Source: Enoplolaimus lenunculus (lineage: Eukaryota > Nematoda > Enoplea > Enoplida > Thoracostomopsidae). From it: a stretch of DNA of 64,000 nt. Within the stretch, counting starts at the first letter, position 1. Each line of letters begins with the position of its first letter. The position numbers were made by a program, and so were the translations under genes. The stretch covers positions 1-64,000 of the forward strand of contig JASANG010003629.1 in the NCBI GenBank assembly GCA_030248215.1, given 5' to 3'. The notes beneath the pieces were generated by a model. That model did no database searches, was not told the DNA's origin, and worked only from the letters and a program-made list of their open reading frames with translations. Shown one piece after another: positions 47,137 to 61,200 of this stretch.

Positions 47137-47299
47137 ATCCATGTGTAGAACAGGGCCGGATCGTTTTCCGGAGGGGCTATAATAGAGTCAGTTTAAAGCT
47201 TTAGACTAATTTTTTGGCTTAGGCTTAGGCTTAGGCTTAGGCTTAAGTTTCGGAATATACTCATACTACTGTTCCGTCCATGTTCTATATACATGGGCC
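47137..47299. mobile_element. GGCC-type MITE with TTAGGC core
   Basis: GATCCATGTGTAGAACAGGG CCGGA at the left; TCCATGTTCTATATACATGGGCC at the right; core of uninterrupted GGCTTA hexamers. Confidence 0.72.
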
Positions 47300-47438
47300 G
47301 TCGCGAATGAATTGCCAATATAACAGCCTGGGTCCCGTAAACGCCACCAAATAAATCTCTGCAAAAAACGATGGCTTTTAACATCGCTTCAGTGTTACGG
47401 TTTTGAGCAACTCTTTCTGAATTAGTCTTGATAGACTG

Positions 47439-48080
47439 CTAAAACATAAATACTGTGAATATCTGATAAGAAAATTGCAATGGAAACACATTGCAATAAC
47501 ACAAAACTGCGCTATCGTTGAAAGCATACACAGTGAACGAGGCTGTAAAGGCACCTGCTATAACAACACCAAATAGATATATAGAAAAGAAAAGCACCGG
47601 GAGGTGATTCTTTCCAAATCTCATACTTTGAAAATTGTTACTGAAAGAACATCACATCTGACAGTGACTGTACATTTTCAATTTTGCGTTTACCTTTGGC
47701 TCTGGCTCCGGTAAAATCTTTCTCGGATACCTATTTTAGCAATTTTGCTAGTGAAATTTTTCACATTTTTGTAAAAACTTGTCCGTAAATTGAGCAAATG
47801 TGTAATTTTGGGGCAATTCGGAAATCCAGATTGCTCAAAAAGTGCTAAAACAAATTTTATTCTGTCAACACGGCAGACTGGCAGACTGTTGTCATAGTTT
47901 TAAAAACATAATTTTCATCAACTTATTTTGCTTGACCTCCGGTTCACAGGTTTCGGTAGATTTTGTTAACATCCAATTTCTATCTGGCTCCGGGTTTTTC
48001 ACCTCTGATTGCACACTGTAGAAGTACCTGTCGCAAATGAATTTTTTCACTATAAAAATTAAACTTAGCGCTAGCAGCAT
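47439..48080 (-). CDS. Possible small membrane-protein gene, unidentified
   Basis: Three candidate minus-strand exons have compatible phases. 48028-48080 has an ATG, encodes a hydrophobic start (MLLALSLIFIV) and ends at GACAG|GTACTT. 47694-47747 has acceptor CACTAG and encodes KIAKIGIRERFYRSQSQ. From 47640 down to the stop at 47439 (acceptor TTTCAG) there is a clear TM segment (VLFFSIYLFGVVIAGAFTA). The last piece may instead splice on to an exon near 47385-47310 (acceptor TTTTGCAG). I recognise no family. The agreement of phases and splice sites is encouraging but could be chance in AT-rich DNA. Confidence 0.33.
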
Positions 48081-48559
48081 ATATACAATAGCATTCAGCA
48101 GATTTATTGTTAATCGTTTTTAGCTGACACACGCAACATTTTAATTTAGGCGGAGCTTCAAAGTTTAAAATTTAAAAATTATAAAATTATGTTATTTGAA
48201 CAAACCTGCAAAATGTTAATATGGTCTTCTAACAAATAGTGAAAACTATATTGAACCTCCGATTATGGGAATTGGGATAACTATTTGGTTTAAAACTAGT
48301 AAACTGCAACATATAAAAACCATTTCAAGTCAAAAGACCAATCATAGAAATAGAAAGATAGTGGACCAAACCTAAAAGATACATAGCTAGTAATATTTTG
48401 AATTTTGGTTTTGCTGTTGTACTTCTATAACATTTTAGAAAAAAGTTTTCATAATGCACTTAGTTATTCAAAATCCTTAATATTGACCCTGCGGGATATA
48501 ATTCAGGACTTAGTACATTTTGGATGTGTTCCTAGCTACGGACATATTCTCGGCGGGTT

Positions 48560-48745
48560 CCTGTAAGCATGCGAGACATGCTTATCCGTTTGTAAATGCA
48601 AATGGTATGGTTGCCGGCAGGGTAGCATGCGGTCGACACATATAGTCGATGTAAAAATAGTTTGAGAGGCGGGCTGTGTGGCGCGGTGGTAGAGCGCTTG
48701 TGTCCAAATGTGTCGGTTGCTAGTTCGAAACCACCAGTAACCCGC
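48560..48745 (+). repeat. tRNA-like SINE copy 1
   Basis: GAGACATGCTTATCCGTTTG, GTCGACACATATAGTCGA, then a 77-nt tRNA-like part (48669-48745) with an acceptor-like GCGGG/CCCGC pair, A box TGGCGCGGTGG and B-box-like TAGTTCGAAACC. A second diverged unit follows at 48920. Confidence 0.6.
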
Positions 48746-48919
48746 TTTTCGAGTTGCTTAGTGAAAACGTCCGAAGTCCTGGTTTCTACCTAGAGCGACA
48801 TGGGATCTACTTCATGGATGTAATAGCAAATTTCTGCGCTATGAACACGGTATCCAGTCGAAAATATGGTGAACGGTCAAGGGACGACCTTGTTGAAAAT
48901 TATGGCATATAGGCATGTG

Positions 48920-49135
48920 ATTCATGAGACATGCTTGTCCTTGTCCGTGTGATTTGCAAGTGTATTACACCATATGGTATGCTTTCCAATCGCAATTGGT
49001 CGACACATATAGTCGACGGAAAAAGTTCTTCAAGAGGCAGACTGCGTGGCGCAGTTGTAAATAGCTTTCCTCAGAATCTTAAGGCCGCTAGCTCCAGCTA
49101 CCCCTGTAAGCCTGATTTTCTAGCTGCTTAGTTAA
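48920..49135 (+). repeat. tRNA-like SINE copy 2, diverged
   Basis: Repeats the order of the previous copy (GAGACATGCTTGTCC, GTCGACACATATAGTCGACG, GACTGCGTGGCGCAGTTGT) with a shortened anticodon part and an eroded B box. Confidence 0.55.
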
Positions 49136-49290
49136 AACTAAAAGGTGTGACGTCCCGGTTCCTACATAGACTGACAGTCCCTGAATATATGTCCTTCCAC
49201 TTTTAGTGAATTTTTGTCTTATTCAGAATCAGAAATAAATTAGATATGCGTGTAAACTATGTTATTCATATACATATATGTTAAAGCTCA

Positions 49291-52200
49291 ATGCAAATTA
49301 TAGCGGAGTCATCTGATAAAGGGCGATCGCATCACGTAAACAAAAATCGTGTGCTGATTAAAGGTGAACATTTGCTGATTGACTGTAATGTAACTCCTGC
49401 GTTATGTGGTCTTGTAAACAATGGGAATACATGCTATCTAAACGCTGTCGTACAGTGCCTGAGTTGTACGGATGAACTAGCGGAATATTTCGTTTCATTA
49501 CGTTATCTGTCTGATCTTAACCCGACTAGCTCAAAAGCACGAAACTTTGGATCCTATGGAGAACTTACGAACATATTTGCGCGTCTCCTGAGAGCGCTAT
49601 GGATTGGAAATACGAAATCAATCGATGCAATTGAGTTTGTAAACTGTGTTGCCTATTGGAGTCAACGGAATCATTTGGACGGTTTTCAGCTTGGGCAACA
49701 GGTAGGCAATAAGACATTTATATTCAGCTGGTTGTAAGGACATTACATTTTACATTTGTTTTTATTTTGAAAGATGACGTATCTTAATAAGTATATTCAA
49801 GCTAAAAATGAGACAGATATTGTGACTGAGGCAACTGTCATTATATTTGCAGCAGTGATGTTAGCTGTGGTTAGTCTGGCCAGATTCTGTGCCAACAGCA
49901 ATTAGCACACGTTCGACATTGTCTACGTTTATATCAGGGTGCAACCGGAATTCCGGTTCCGGTTCCGGCATTTTTTCACCTTCCGGTTCCGGTTCCGGTA
50001 AATTTTTACCGGATTTAAAAATTCCGGTGTTATAATTTGGCCGTTTTTTTAACTTTGCTAATCTTTAAGAATCTCTTTAGAAAGCCACTTGTATTCCGAA
50101 TATAAGCCATTGATGGTGGATTTCACTTCAGTCGACGACGAAAATCTAAAATACAACAAATAAAATAAATATCTATGTTCGACTAAGGTTATTTCACAAA
50201 TAATAGAGCAAAAAATAAGATTAAAACGAAATTTTTGGTGAAATGCATTTTTCACTTTCCGGTTCCGGTAAAATTTTCAAATTCCGGTTCCGGTTCCGGT
50301 AAATTGTAATTCCGGTTGCACCCTGGTTTATATATTAGCGTCTGGAATTTTAGCAAGATGCGCAAGAGTTTTTCGTTTGGCTGCTGGACAAGATTCACGA
50401 AGATCTCAATGCAGGCACTCGCAAGAAAGCGAAGCCATTTAAAGTTGGTGGCCATTTGTGATTGTAATTCTATTTGAAACACTATGCTGCCATCATCAAA
50501 ATACTTTTGTCACAATTTGTTTGGGCCAGTTGTGGATGGTGGAAAATATTTGATAGTGATAGATTTTCGAAAAGTAGAACAGCCTGAACTAATGTGAAAT
50601 GTATGACGCGAAGCGTGGTGTATCTGTCAGATGCCATATATGGTGTTATTATTAAATTTTTAATGGCACGAATTATGTTCTTCATTGTTTTTTAAACTCA
50701 AATGCCATGATTTTACCTTTGTGGTAAATTCATACTTTGTCTCGCTGTTTTCAGCAAAAAGGACATGCTTCTGAAGATTGGATAGCAAGTCGACAAACTC
50801 AGTTGGATCTGTTATGCAACAAAAGTTTTGTGCGGTCGTTATTTGGTGGACAGTTTCGCTCGACCGTTGTGTGCCCTTTGTGTAATAATGCTCGTTTACC
50901 TTTTGAACCATTTACATGCGTATCGCTTTCAATGCCTCAAAAGTAATTGTTAGATTGCTTTTCTGCTGTGAATTGTATTATGATGTTTTTTAATAATGGG
51001 TATTCTTTTAAGGATTTCATCGTAAAACATTTTGGTGTATGCTCGTTTAAAAACTGTATTATTATAGTTATCAGCAAAAGATTCTCCAACGATACTCAAT
51101 AGGTGTGGTTTGCGGATGCAGTATATAAGTGTTTTTTCCATCTTTTTTGAAATGTGTTTCATGTTAGTAATCTCTTTATTCTCAAGGTAATTAGGAATGC
51201 ATGTGTACCGTGTAGGGCTCTAAATTGAACGATCAGTTTAACCAAGAACCAGTCGACCATCAAAGGTAGCATTCAACATGCAGCACATATTACTAACACT
51301 TGCGGTTCCAGAATAGTATTTATTCTGTTACGAAGCGGTAACCTAGCATTAGAATATCTTACATTACCTTCGTTTGAAAACTTGGTATCTTCATTAATCG
51401 AATGAGTTTGCGTGCTTATGTTGTGAAAGACTGATTGATTTTTCATATAATCCATTGTCTTAACTTTTTCAGCAGCAACAAACCGATTTTTGTTGTGATG
51501 GTTTACTATCGTCGACGACCACGCCTTTTGTGTCTTGGTTTAAATGCAGATGTATCTGCGACTATAGGCGAAATCAAACAGTGCCTTGTGGCTGAGGCTA
51601 AAGTTGACTATGAACGAGTAAGCTTGGATAGCATCGTTTCGTTCTAATAGACGGATTTCTGTTTACAGATTTTGAACAAAGCTGTTGTTTTTAAAGTTTT
51701 ATGTATTTTTTGTGTACATAGTTCAATAAAGGAACGGTGCAGCATATACACTGGCTTCTCCACAGCGGGGCGGGGGGCCCCCAGCACTTTTCGAAATTTT
51801 CATTTTCCCCCCTCCGAAAATTTTGCCGCCCCCAGGAAAGGCCCCCCGGCGAATTTTCGGACGCCCCGCAGCAAAATGCTCCCCAGCAAATTTTTTGCTG
51901 GGAGGCCCTCCAGGACTTTTCTAAGCCAAAAATTTTCAATGTTAAAACATAAAGACCTGGACTTTTTTAAGGCGGACATTCGGCAAAATGTGATTTTATA
52001 TTACGCTGAGTACATAATGAACTGAAAAAAGCACAAGTATATAAAGACCGTTTCAGGGCATACAGCATTCGAAAGTACCTTGCAGCAACAAGTTCAACCC
52101 GCCTGAGCCTTATGATAAACTGAAGCTGTGACTAATATATAAAATATATGTTAATCACAGTTTCAATTATAGATTATCTATATTTTATATAATTGTGCTT

Positions 52201-55200
52201 CTTTCAACTTGTGGTAAAGTTGTCAGTAATATTAGTTAAAATTATTGTTATTAGCGTTTGCGGGGAATTTTTGTCATGTTGAGCGATGAGTAATCTTCAG
52301 TTGAGTTGGAAATACGATCTAGAATAAAAAAATGGTCCAAAAAATCGGCTTGCAAAATTTTGAGCCTGCCCCCCAGGACCCCCCAGATCATCTGGGGGCC
52401 CCCAGGAAAACTGCCCCCCAGCAAAATTAGCTGCCCCCAGGAAACTCCTGCCCCCCCTAGGAAACGCCCCCCCGGCGGAAATTTTCAAGCTGTGGAGAAG
52501 CTGTTTTTTTTATGTTTTTGGATAACTTTCATGTAATTGTTTTATAGATGATCTTATGTCACATTCCACCGCGCGCCGCTTTTCACCGCACATTCCGTGA
52601 TCAACAGGTTGTCAGTTCGCTTGGTGATATAAACGTCATGTACGGGATTGAATTACCAGCCAAAGGCGCTCATGTATCACCCAGTAAGGTGTTTAATCAT
52701 TTGAAGTAGTATATCAGGGATGAGCGGTCTCGGTCGAAAAACCGAAGCCGAGACCGCCCATTTCTGTAGTATATTTGTATATATGCATTTCACTTCACTA
52801 TCGCGTGCTTTTTACAGGTATACATTTTAACAAAATTATCAAATATCGAAACCCGAATTCATCGATAAATGGATTGGGGTCCGTAACCGCAAGTGCTAAA
52901 GGTTTCTGAAAAATCATTCAGGGTTTTCCACCAACCTTGCTGGGTTCGCCTATTTCAGAACCGAATCCAGTTGCAAAGTGTAAGTTTTTTCCGTATCTGG
53001 CAATGAATCCGAACTTTTGTTGTTATTGTTATTACAACCCTCAGTATTTCGTGTCTATCGAATTGTCACTGTTTCAGATACTGATTCTGTGGTAGAACAA
53101 GAAGAAGTCATTCCTGTGATTGCAGTTAACATTTTTGATTTATCTACAGGTTTTGAAAGGTTTGTATCAGTGTACGTCTCCATTTGTGCTTTGAAGTAAC
53201 TAGAGTTGCAACACATAAAAATAAATACCCTGCTCGAGAATTTTTTATTATGAAGATCGCGTACTGAATATTGATATTAAAACTTTGTAAATTACCCACT
53301 TTTCGCTTGAAACAGCAAAAATTTTCTGTTGTTGTACCTCCTGGCGATAAATTATAATACACATGGCGACATTTTCAGATATGGTAATCCGGTGTGTCTT
53401 AACGTTAGCCGTGAAATATCGTATGATCAACTCAGGTTGTCATTGCTCACTGAATTTAAAACGCAGCTTCGATACGATTTAAATGTGCAAGTGGGGTTTG
53501 AAATTAATTTTATTTAGTTTAATGTTTTAATTGTGTTGACTTTCAGGGTGCGACCGGATATCCGTAAACCGGCTTTTTACAAGCGGAAATATGTTTAGTT
53601 TGAATTCAATAAACATACTTTTTACGCGACTTATAGTTTCCAACATTGCATAAACAAGGATACTGTATCTAGTCAATATCCTATTCCTGTTCCGGTAAAA
53701 GATTCACTCTCCGGCTCCTGTTCGGATATCCGGTAAATCAATTCCGGCCGTACTCTGTTGACTTTAAATATGCTTTCATTATGTTCTTGCATTATCTTCC
53801 ACTTACAACCGTAAAAACTATGAAAAGTTTGAATTTGTTTCCTTTAGGGCAGTATGATGTTGCGGTAGTGGGAACCGTAGTTCAGTGAGTAGTAGAGTGG
53901 CACCTTTCATGTAGTCAGGAGAGAGTCTATGGAGTGGCCATAGTGTGGTGGTCGCCAACCTTTCCCGAAAGTGATCATACCTGTATGAGTATACAATAAT
54001 CATCCCGAACATTTAACGAGTTTGTCAGTATATCGGTAATTTTTAGCGACTATTTCTCGATTTCATATCGGTTTCGTTATATTTGTTTTGCAGGATGTGC
54101 CAACAGATTGCTGCCAAATTAGAATTGCCGACGCCTATAATCCTTCAAACCCATACATATCGCAGTTGGTTCAAATGCCACTATACACTGAAGATGTTGA
54201 CAGGTTAGTAAAAGTTTATTTGGCTGTTTTATATACTTTCCTCCACCTCCACATTAATCACGGCGTAGGCTGTAGGCTTATGCATCGGTGTTCGAAAGCC
54301 TTGTCTTTTGCTCACGGCTACATATAAATGTGGAAGAAAGTTCGCAAAAGCCGTTTGTTTCAACGGCAGCTTTTTAGTGCTGTTATGCACCACAGCGTGT
54401 GTGCATTTCAGGGTGCGATAATATACTAAAAATACCGGATTCGAAACTGGATGTTTAAATGCATATTTCGACAAGAAACCAAAATCGCAGATTAAAGTTA
54501 TGTTATACTTTCTAGAAATTAATATCTGGCCATGTATAATACTGCAGCCGGATTCGATTTTTGGCAGAGCCTTTTATGCAGTTGCACTCTGATGCGTTTG
54601 CAGTACTATTGTCTTACATACAATGTAGAAACTACATGATTATTTGGCTATTCCATTTAACAAAATACTATTCGATTGCGGAACCTTTTACCAGCGTGGC
54701 ACCGAACCTACGATGTGACCGATTCCGAATCCGAACCCATTGCGATTTTGCCGAATCCGAATCCAAACATTCAGTTTGAAAAATCCCTTCATTTAAAAAA
54801 GTAAAATATGGCATAAATTATACCTATTGCCGTTTATTTTGAAATATTGAAACCTGATTTCATTGAAACATGATATTGTGTTTCGAGCGCAAGTACTAAA
54901 AGTATTCGAAAAATTAGTCAGTATGTTCCATCTAATGTTAGAAACACAAACCGTTGTTTCAGAACCATGCTGGATTCGGTTTTTTCAATAACAAATCTGA
55001 TTCCGAACCTTTGCCTTTTACCAAATTTAAAACCGATTCCGAACTTTTCGTTGCCACCCTGCCTTTCACTGCAAATGCAAACGACAGTCTACATATGTCG
55101 TCTAATACTCCGACTTTATTGTTCTTTATGTTTGGCTAACAGGGCTATCGCCGCGCACAGTGCTGATTTTGGACCAAATCATTTAAAGGTTGTAATTGAA

Positions 55201-58200
55201 TGGCAATCGTGGTGTCTTGACAAGTAAGTAATGCAATAATTTTCACAATATCATGCGTACACCATGTGACTTGTGAGGGTGTAGCGTGCAGCGCATTGAA
55301 GCTGTTTTGGCTTCAGTCCGCTGCACACTGTAGCTTTTTGGCTTCAGTCCGCTGCACACTGTAGCTTTTTGGCTTCAGTGTGCATCGCACTGAAGCTTTT
55401 TTGGCTATTCCCCAATACCTCCAAATTCAATTATTCTGACTTCTACATCTTCTCAATTTTATGGAGGGGTCTTGCCTCTACGCTGAACATAGGAGAAAAC
55501 CTGTGAGCAACACATGGATGGGGCAATCACCCAGGCTTAACCAGGGGACAATATCGTCTATTCAAATGTAATAGACTTACTGCTGCTATGTTCGTTTTTA
55601 GCCATACGGTGTCGCGACATTTTGTCTATACTCGTATATTAAAAGTTGCTACTCCTGTAGTCTCAAACACAGGTTTTAGTTGCTGTGCGGCAATATGACA
55701 GACGATTTAGAATTTTTATGTCCTCCACATGAAAGAAGGGGCATCGACCTGGGATAAGGGTAAAAGTGAAGGAAATTAGCAGCGTGGGGCCCGATACCAC
55801 CCCACCAGGGAGAGCGCCGTTTTATTTAGTGATTTGCAGATACCAAAATTTTTGCCGATACCGATGCCGATACTTTTTCCCAAATTTTGCTGGTGCCGAT
55901 GCCGATTCCAATTATAATACAACTACATTACATTAGTATAAATACGAAGACTTAAACACTAAACACCGTAAACGGTTATAATATATGATAACGTTGTAGT
56001 GTGAGAAAATAGTGCGTTATCGTTAGCATTTTGCGTTCTGCATGTGGCCAGTTTCTGTTAAACAGCAGTCGATACGTGATTGGCTAAGTTGCATCGCTGC
56101 CTTATATTAATTAATCTGTTGCATAAAACCTATTTTTTGAGCATTTTAATGCACAGCGCACTTCTCTTTGAAAGCGAAACCCTAATGGCTGGTTAATATT
56201 TTAGAGCCGATATGCCTTTTATAAAATAGTAAACAAAGAGGTTAAAAGAACTAGCCGGATATTGTTGTCCAACAGAAAATGAAAAATCTGGTTAAACTCT
56301 GATAATAAAGTATACCGGGGCTTATTGCAATTTTTATATAATCAGGATGCACGGCGCTCTAGGTTTTTTTAGCAATTGTCTTCAATGACGCATAGACTTT
56401 GCAAGCTTCTGAATACAAGTCGGTATCATGTACTGTTTTTTAATTGAATAATATTCCCTATCCAGGGATTTGTATCTTACGTCAGTTTGCTGCGTTGTAA
56501 CAATAAGTTTTGTGAAAGAGGAACCGGTATTACTCGCTGTATGTGCGATTGTTTCGGTAGGTTCTTTCATCCCCACGAAGAGCAAATATTCGATCATATA
56601 AGCGCGTGCGATCTGCGCGAAGAAATAGCAAACCCACCGTGCCCAACGCTAGAAGACTGCCTTCGGCTGTATACACAGCCCGAAGTCGTGCCAATGGAGG
56701 GATGGCGGTGCCCAAATTGCAAGTCACACCCGGCTACAGTTGAAAAACGACTGCTTTTTCGACATCTACCCGATTCGCTGGTCTTCCATTTCAAACGGTT
56801 TAAACAGGTAATTTATGAACGCTCAATACTGATATGAATAATGTCATTTTCTGGGTTATCACAGATATGACTTATGATGAGCGCTGTATAAAATAAACAG
56901 TTATCCGGATATCTGACTGATTTTACCGATAATTTATGGTGCGGGTAACCAAGGATAATTTATATTATCCGGATAAGTTAAAAATTAGAAGAAATAATTA
57001 TACAAAGCATACATAGCGTCAGTATTGCCGAATATCGTGCGATTTTTCAATGGAAGTGACGCTTGCAACTGTTGAACAAAAATGATTAAATAAATCGAGT
57101 TATTGTCATAATACGAAAAAATTATTTTGATAACTTGGTACATAATTAAACGTTTTTGCTAGTAGAATTTGACTGATCTGCTCTGCACATAGTTTATGTT
57201 TTATTTCATTGTTGGTGCACTAAAACATCGTTTGAAGAATTAAACGTAGTGCACTGCTTGTCAATCATGTGATTAAGTAGTAATTGTTTTTCATTTAGTG
57301 TTTAAATGCAATTTGGCTAGGTAGAATAAATAAAACCATATTCAAGCGTGAAAGTTTTTGCAGCAAAAAACGAAAGCGTGCCACTTTCATGACGTGCAAG
57401 TTTGGTCATAAAAACATCTTTGATTCTTGCAACTTCATTTGAACGCAGCAGCAGGTCGCTTAAAACTTGATGGGCATGAAAGCGTTTTCAAGTCAAGAAA
57501 TATCGAGGGAAGCTTAATTTACGCGTGAAAGATTCTTGCAGGTGGAACTTGGAACTGCACGTTTTTTCAAAAATCTATTCGAACAACTTGCAGCTGCAAT
57601 TCATGAATATATACACTGTTCATATGTACGAGTAGCCTTACAAGTGGAATTAATACATTATCATTGGCTGAACTTAATTTATAGCTTATGTTTGATGATT
57701 GCAGACGTCTACAAGTTAGTCATATGAATTAGTGTCAATTGTCACAGGTAAAATGATATTTCTTTGCAAATATATACTTACAGCTGCAAGTTAATTATGC
57801 AAGTTGCAGCTGCGAGTTTTTGCTGTAAAAACATGCACAGATAAGGCTTAATAGAGCTTATATCATAACTGTCCGTATACACCACGAATAATAGAATGAA
57901 GTTGTTGTTACTACAATACAGATGAGCAATGGCGATCAAATAAAGCTCGAGCCGTTGGTAGAATTTCCGTTATCTGGTCTGGATCTCGCACAGCATTTGT
58001 ATCCGTCTCAAACTCCTCATGTAGCGCGGCGGTCAAAAACAGAATCGTGGATAAAAAAGAAGGAACCGTACGTTCAAGTGTATATTATTTAGTTTTATTT
58101 CGTCATTGGTGTGATCGGGTGGAAAGCTTAATGAATGTCTTCATTTGTATCTAGAAAGCGTGATCTTGTCGACTTATCGACTATTTTTTGGCCTTAAATC

Positions 58201-61200
58201 GATTTGAATTTTAAATTAATTTGCAGACAAATAAGTCTGGCGAATGCCACTGAATAACAGACACAATTACATTAAATAGGTATCCACAGTTTGTCATTGT
58301 TTGGACTATACAGTAACTGTAACCTTTTGTTTGCTCGTGTAACTTATCATGTTTTCGTGTTAATTTGAACAAATCAATTTTAGCCGCTCAACGCCATCAA
58401 ACACTGCATCGACTGTTGATCAAAACGTACCGCCTATATATGATTTGTATGCGGTTTGTAATCACAAGGGCGAATCTATGAATAGCGGTCATTATACAGG
58501 TTTGAATTGGTTCTTTTGATTTAGTTTCCTGTTATGTATCTGCATATAACTCATTGGCTAGGTTTCTGAAATCTTACTTAAGTATTTACTTAAGTCGCCG
58601 ACTTAAGTAAATACTTAAATTTTCGAACAAAAACAGTTAAACGTCAACTGTGAGCCATTGCCAATACAAGAAAGTAAATTTTGCCTTATATTAAGGTGGT
58701 AAAATGAGTCTACCATTTCACTTTGACTAAAGTTTAGTCAGAGACTTAAGAATTTACTTAACTTAAGTAAGCTTTTAAAAACGACAAAATGGTTTAGTAA
58801 TTACTTAGCGCGTACTTAAGTACTAAATTGTACTTAAGTAGGGTTTCAGATACCCAGGCATTGTAGAGCTGTTTAAAAGTGGAGGGAAAGCCGATACTGT
58901 GTTAATGTATGGCTTATAATACACGGCGTTTCTGTTTTAAAAAATATTTTAGTATTGTTTGGGAAGTGAAATGATGTTTTAGCGTACTGTCGGCATCCGG
59001 TTGACAACAATTGGTATTGTTATGATGACGAAAAAGTTGCACGTATTCATCGAAGTACGGTTGTGTCGAAAAATGCGTATTTGCTATTTTACAAGGTATT
59101 CATCTATAATTAAAGTTACAACGTTAAAAACAAGTTAGAGCTACAAATATTGCTCTCGCTTTAACTAGTATCTTCAACTACTTGTTTGGAAGTGAACATA
59201 GTACATGCCCTGATATGGTGGACAGTTTTGTGTAATCGCAAACAGATATTGTGTTCACAACCGTTTAACCCTGAAAACCTGTTATGTCAAGTAGTTCTTT
59301 CGCAGTGTTTGTTGCTGGAGAATCACAGCGGGCGGCTGTAATATAACCTGTGTCCTGGAATTTAAGCGTCGACATCTACAGAACGGTATGTTGTCAGCAG
59401 ATAATGACGTTAGCCCTGTGCCTCGTGATCACTGGATTTACAAACCACAAGCTTCTTCGTCGACTTTACATCGAAAATCTAATTCTCGAGAACAAACGCA
59501 ATCAGGTTTCGTTGGACTGTTTGTTATAGTTTTTATTGTTAGAACTAATAAATAATATGAATGTCAGTAAAAATTTAAGTTTAGAAATTTTTGAAAAAAT
59601 TTTGTTTCATATAACCCTATGCGTTTAACTAAGAGAGGACCAGGGTCTAATATCCCACAGATACTACAAATTGATTGTCAGTGGATTGCAAGCGTGCCCG
59701 ATAACTTTAGTTTCCTGATAATACGGGCATTAGTATAAAGTCTCGCAAGAGCAAAGATACAGACAGCTAAAACGAGGATCTGAAAATTGTCGTTACTAGA
59801 GAATGTTTAGGCTCTACTTTATGTTTGGTTTAATTAGCCAAATTAGATGAATTTGGGTAGTTGTAGAATATTTATCAATTTGTAGTTTGTTCTCCGTTTA
59901 CTACTCCAGATCCTGAACGGCACAATTCGGATACTGAGAGCTTGAGCGCATCGTTGCATGCGATGCCCATGTTTACCCGTGGTAGTGTAAATTACGCAAC
60001 CACGCCAAGTCGCCGTACTACACCACATGAACCCGTTGAGGTTGGAAAGCAAATCAGTAGTCATCATGCGCGAATGCAATTGTCATCGTCTCCTTCTCCC
60101 CAGCATGAAGCCCTTGGTAGCGATGGTCGAAATTTGAACGCTCGAAATCGAATTTCGTATCGACGAAAGAGAAGTTCACTGACAGCAACAACAGGTTTTG
60201 CGGAAGATACGTTAACGAAATCATCATTTGATAGTGGACGTGGCCGGTCGTCAGACTTGCAAACAACAACAGCGTCCAGTTCGTACTTGGCATCAAATTC
60301 GTGTTCCAGGGGGTCGCTTAGTGATCATAAGTTTGAATCGGCAACTCTGCTTAATTCAACTACTACTGAGAGCTGTAACGATGGTACTATGGGCAGGGCA
60401 GAAAGCCGTAGTTTATCAGGGCTAGTTATTGAACCGAATATTGGAAATGGGTCTAAAAAGCATCGAAAGTCCTCTCATTATTTGGGAGATAATGCCGCGC
60501 TAAGAGGGCAACGGCTGGGTGATACGGCTCGGAGCAACCTGAAACAGTCGGATGTGCCTTTGTTAGCAGCTTGCACACCTCAAGAAAAGATCCAGTCACA
60601 TCAAACGTCGTTGTCGTTGAGCGATTTACAGCGATGTGCGGCGGAGCTCGAACAAAGGCTTAGAAGTGATGCTATTGGCCGTAGGGAATTGGAAGAGCCT
60701 TTGCTTCGTAACCTAGAGCATGTTGGAGAACCAGGTATTCATAGTACCGCGACCAAGATCAAAGAGAATGCGGATCTAAAAACGCATCACATGTTGGGTC
60801 AAGCCGGTGCATCTCACGCACACAGTCACATAGTATCTACTGATGAATCTAACCCGCAGTTTCAGACGGCAATTCAATACTCTGGCGGTGGTCGAAGACT
60901 TAGCAGTCCTGAAACGTTTTTCGAAGCGCAAAAATGTCATTCGGGACGTCCGTACTCAGTCGCTGAAATGAATGCAGGGTGCGATGACGTAATATTGCCC
61001 GGGATACTGCCTAATACTCAGCGAAGATACAAAGATAAAACACGTGACGTTAATAACAACAACAGTAATGGCAGTGATCGCAGTTGTTTGGTTTTTAGCA
61101 AAGACAACGGGGGCAACATGCGAAACACTGTTGCAACAGTGGAACAAAGATCGGGGTTTAGGCGTTCGTTGGGTTTAGGAAAAGGAACCAGTAGAGTGGC

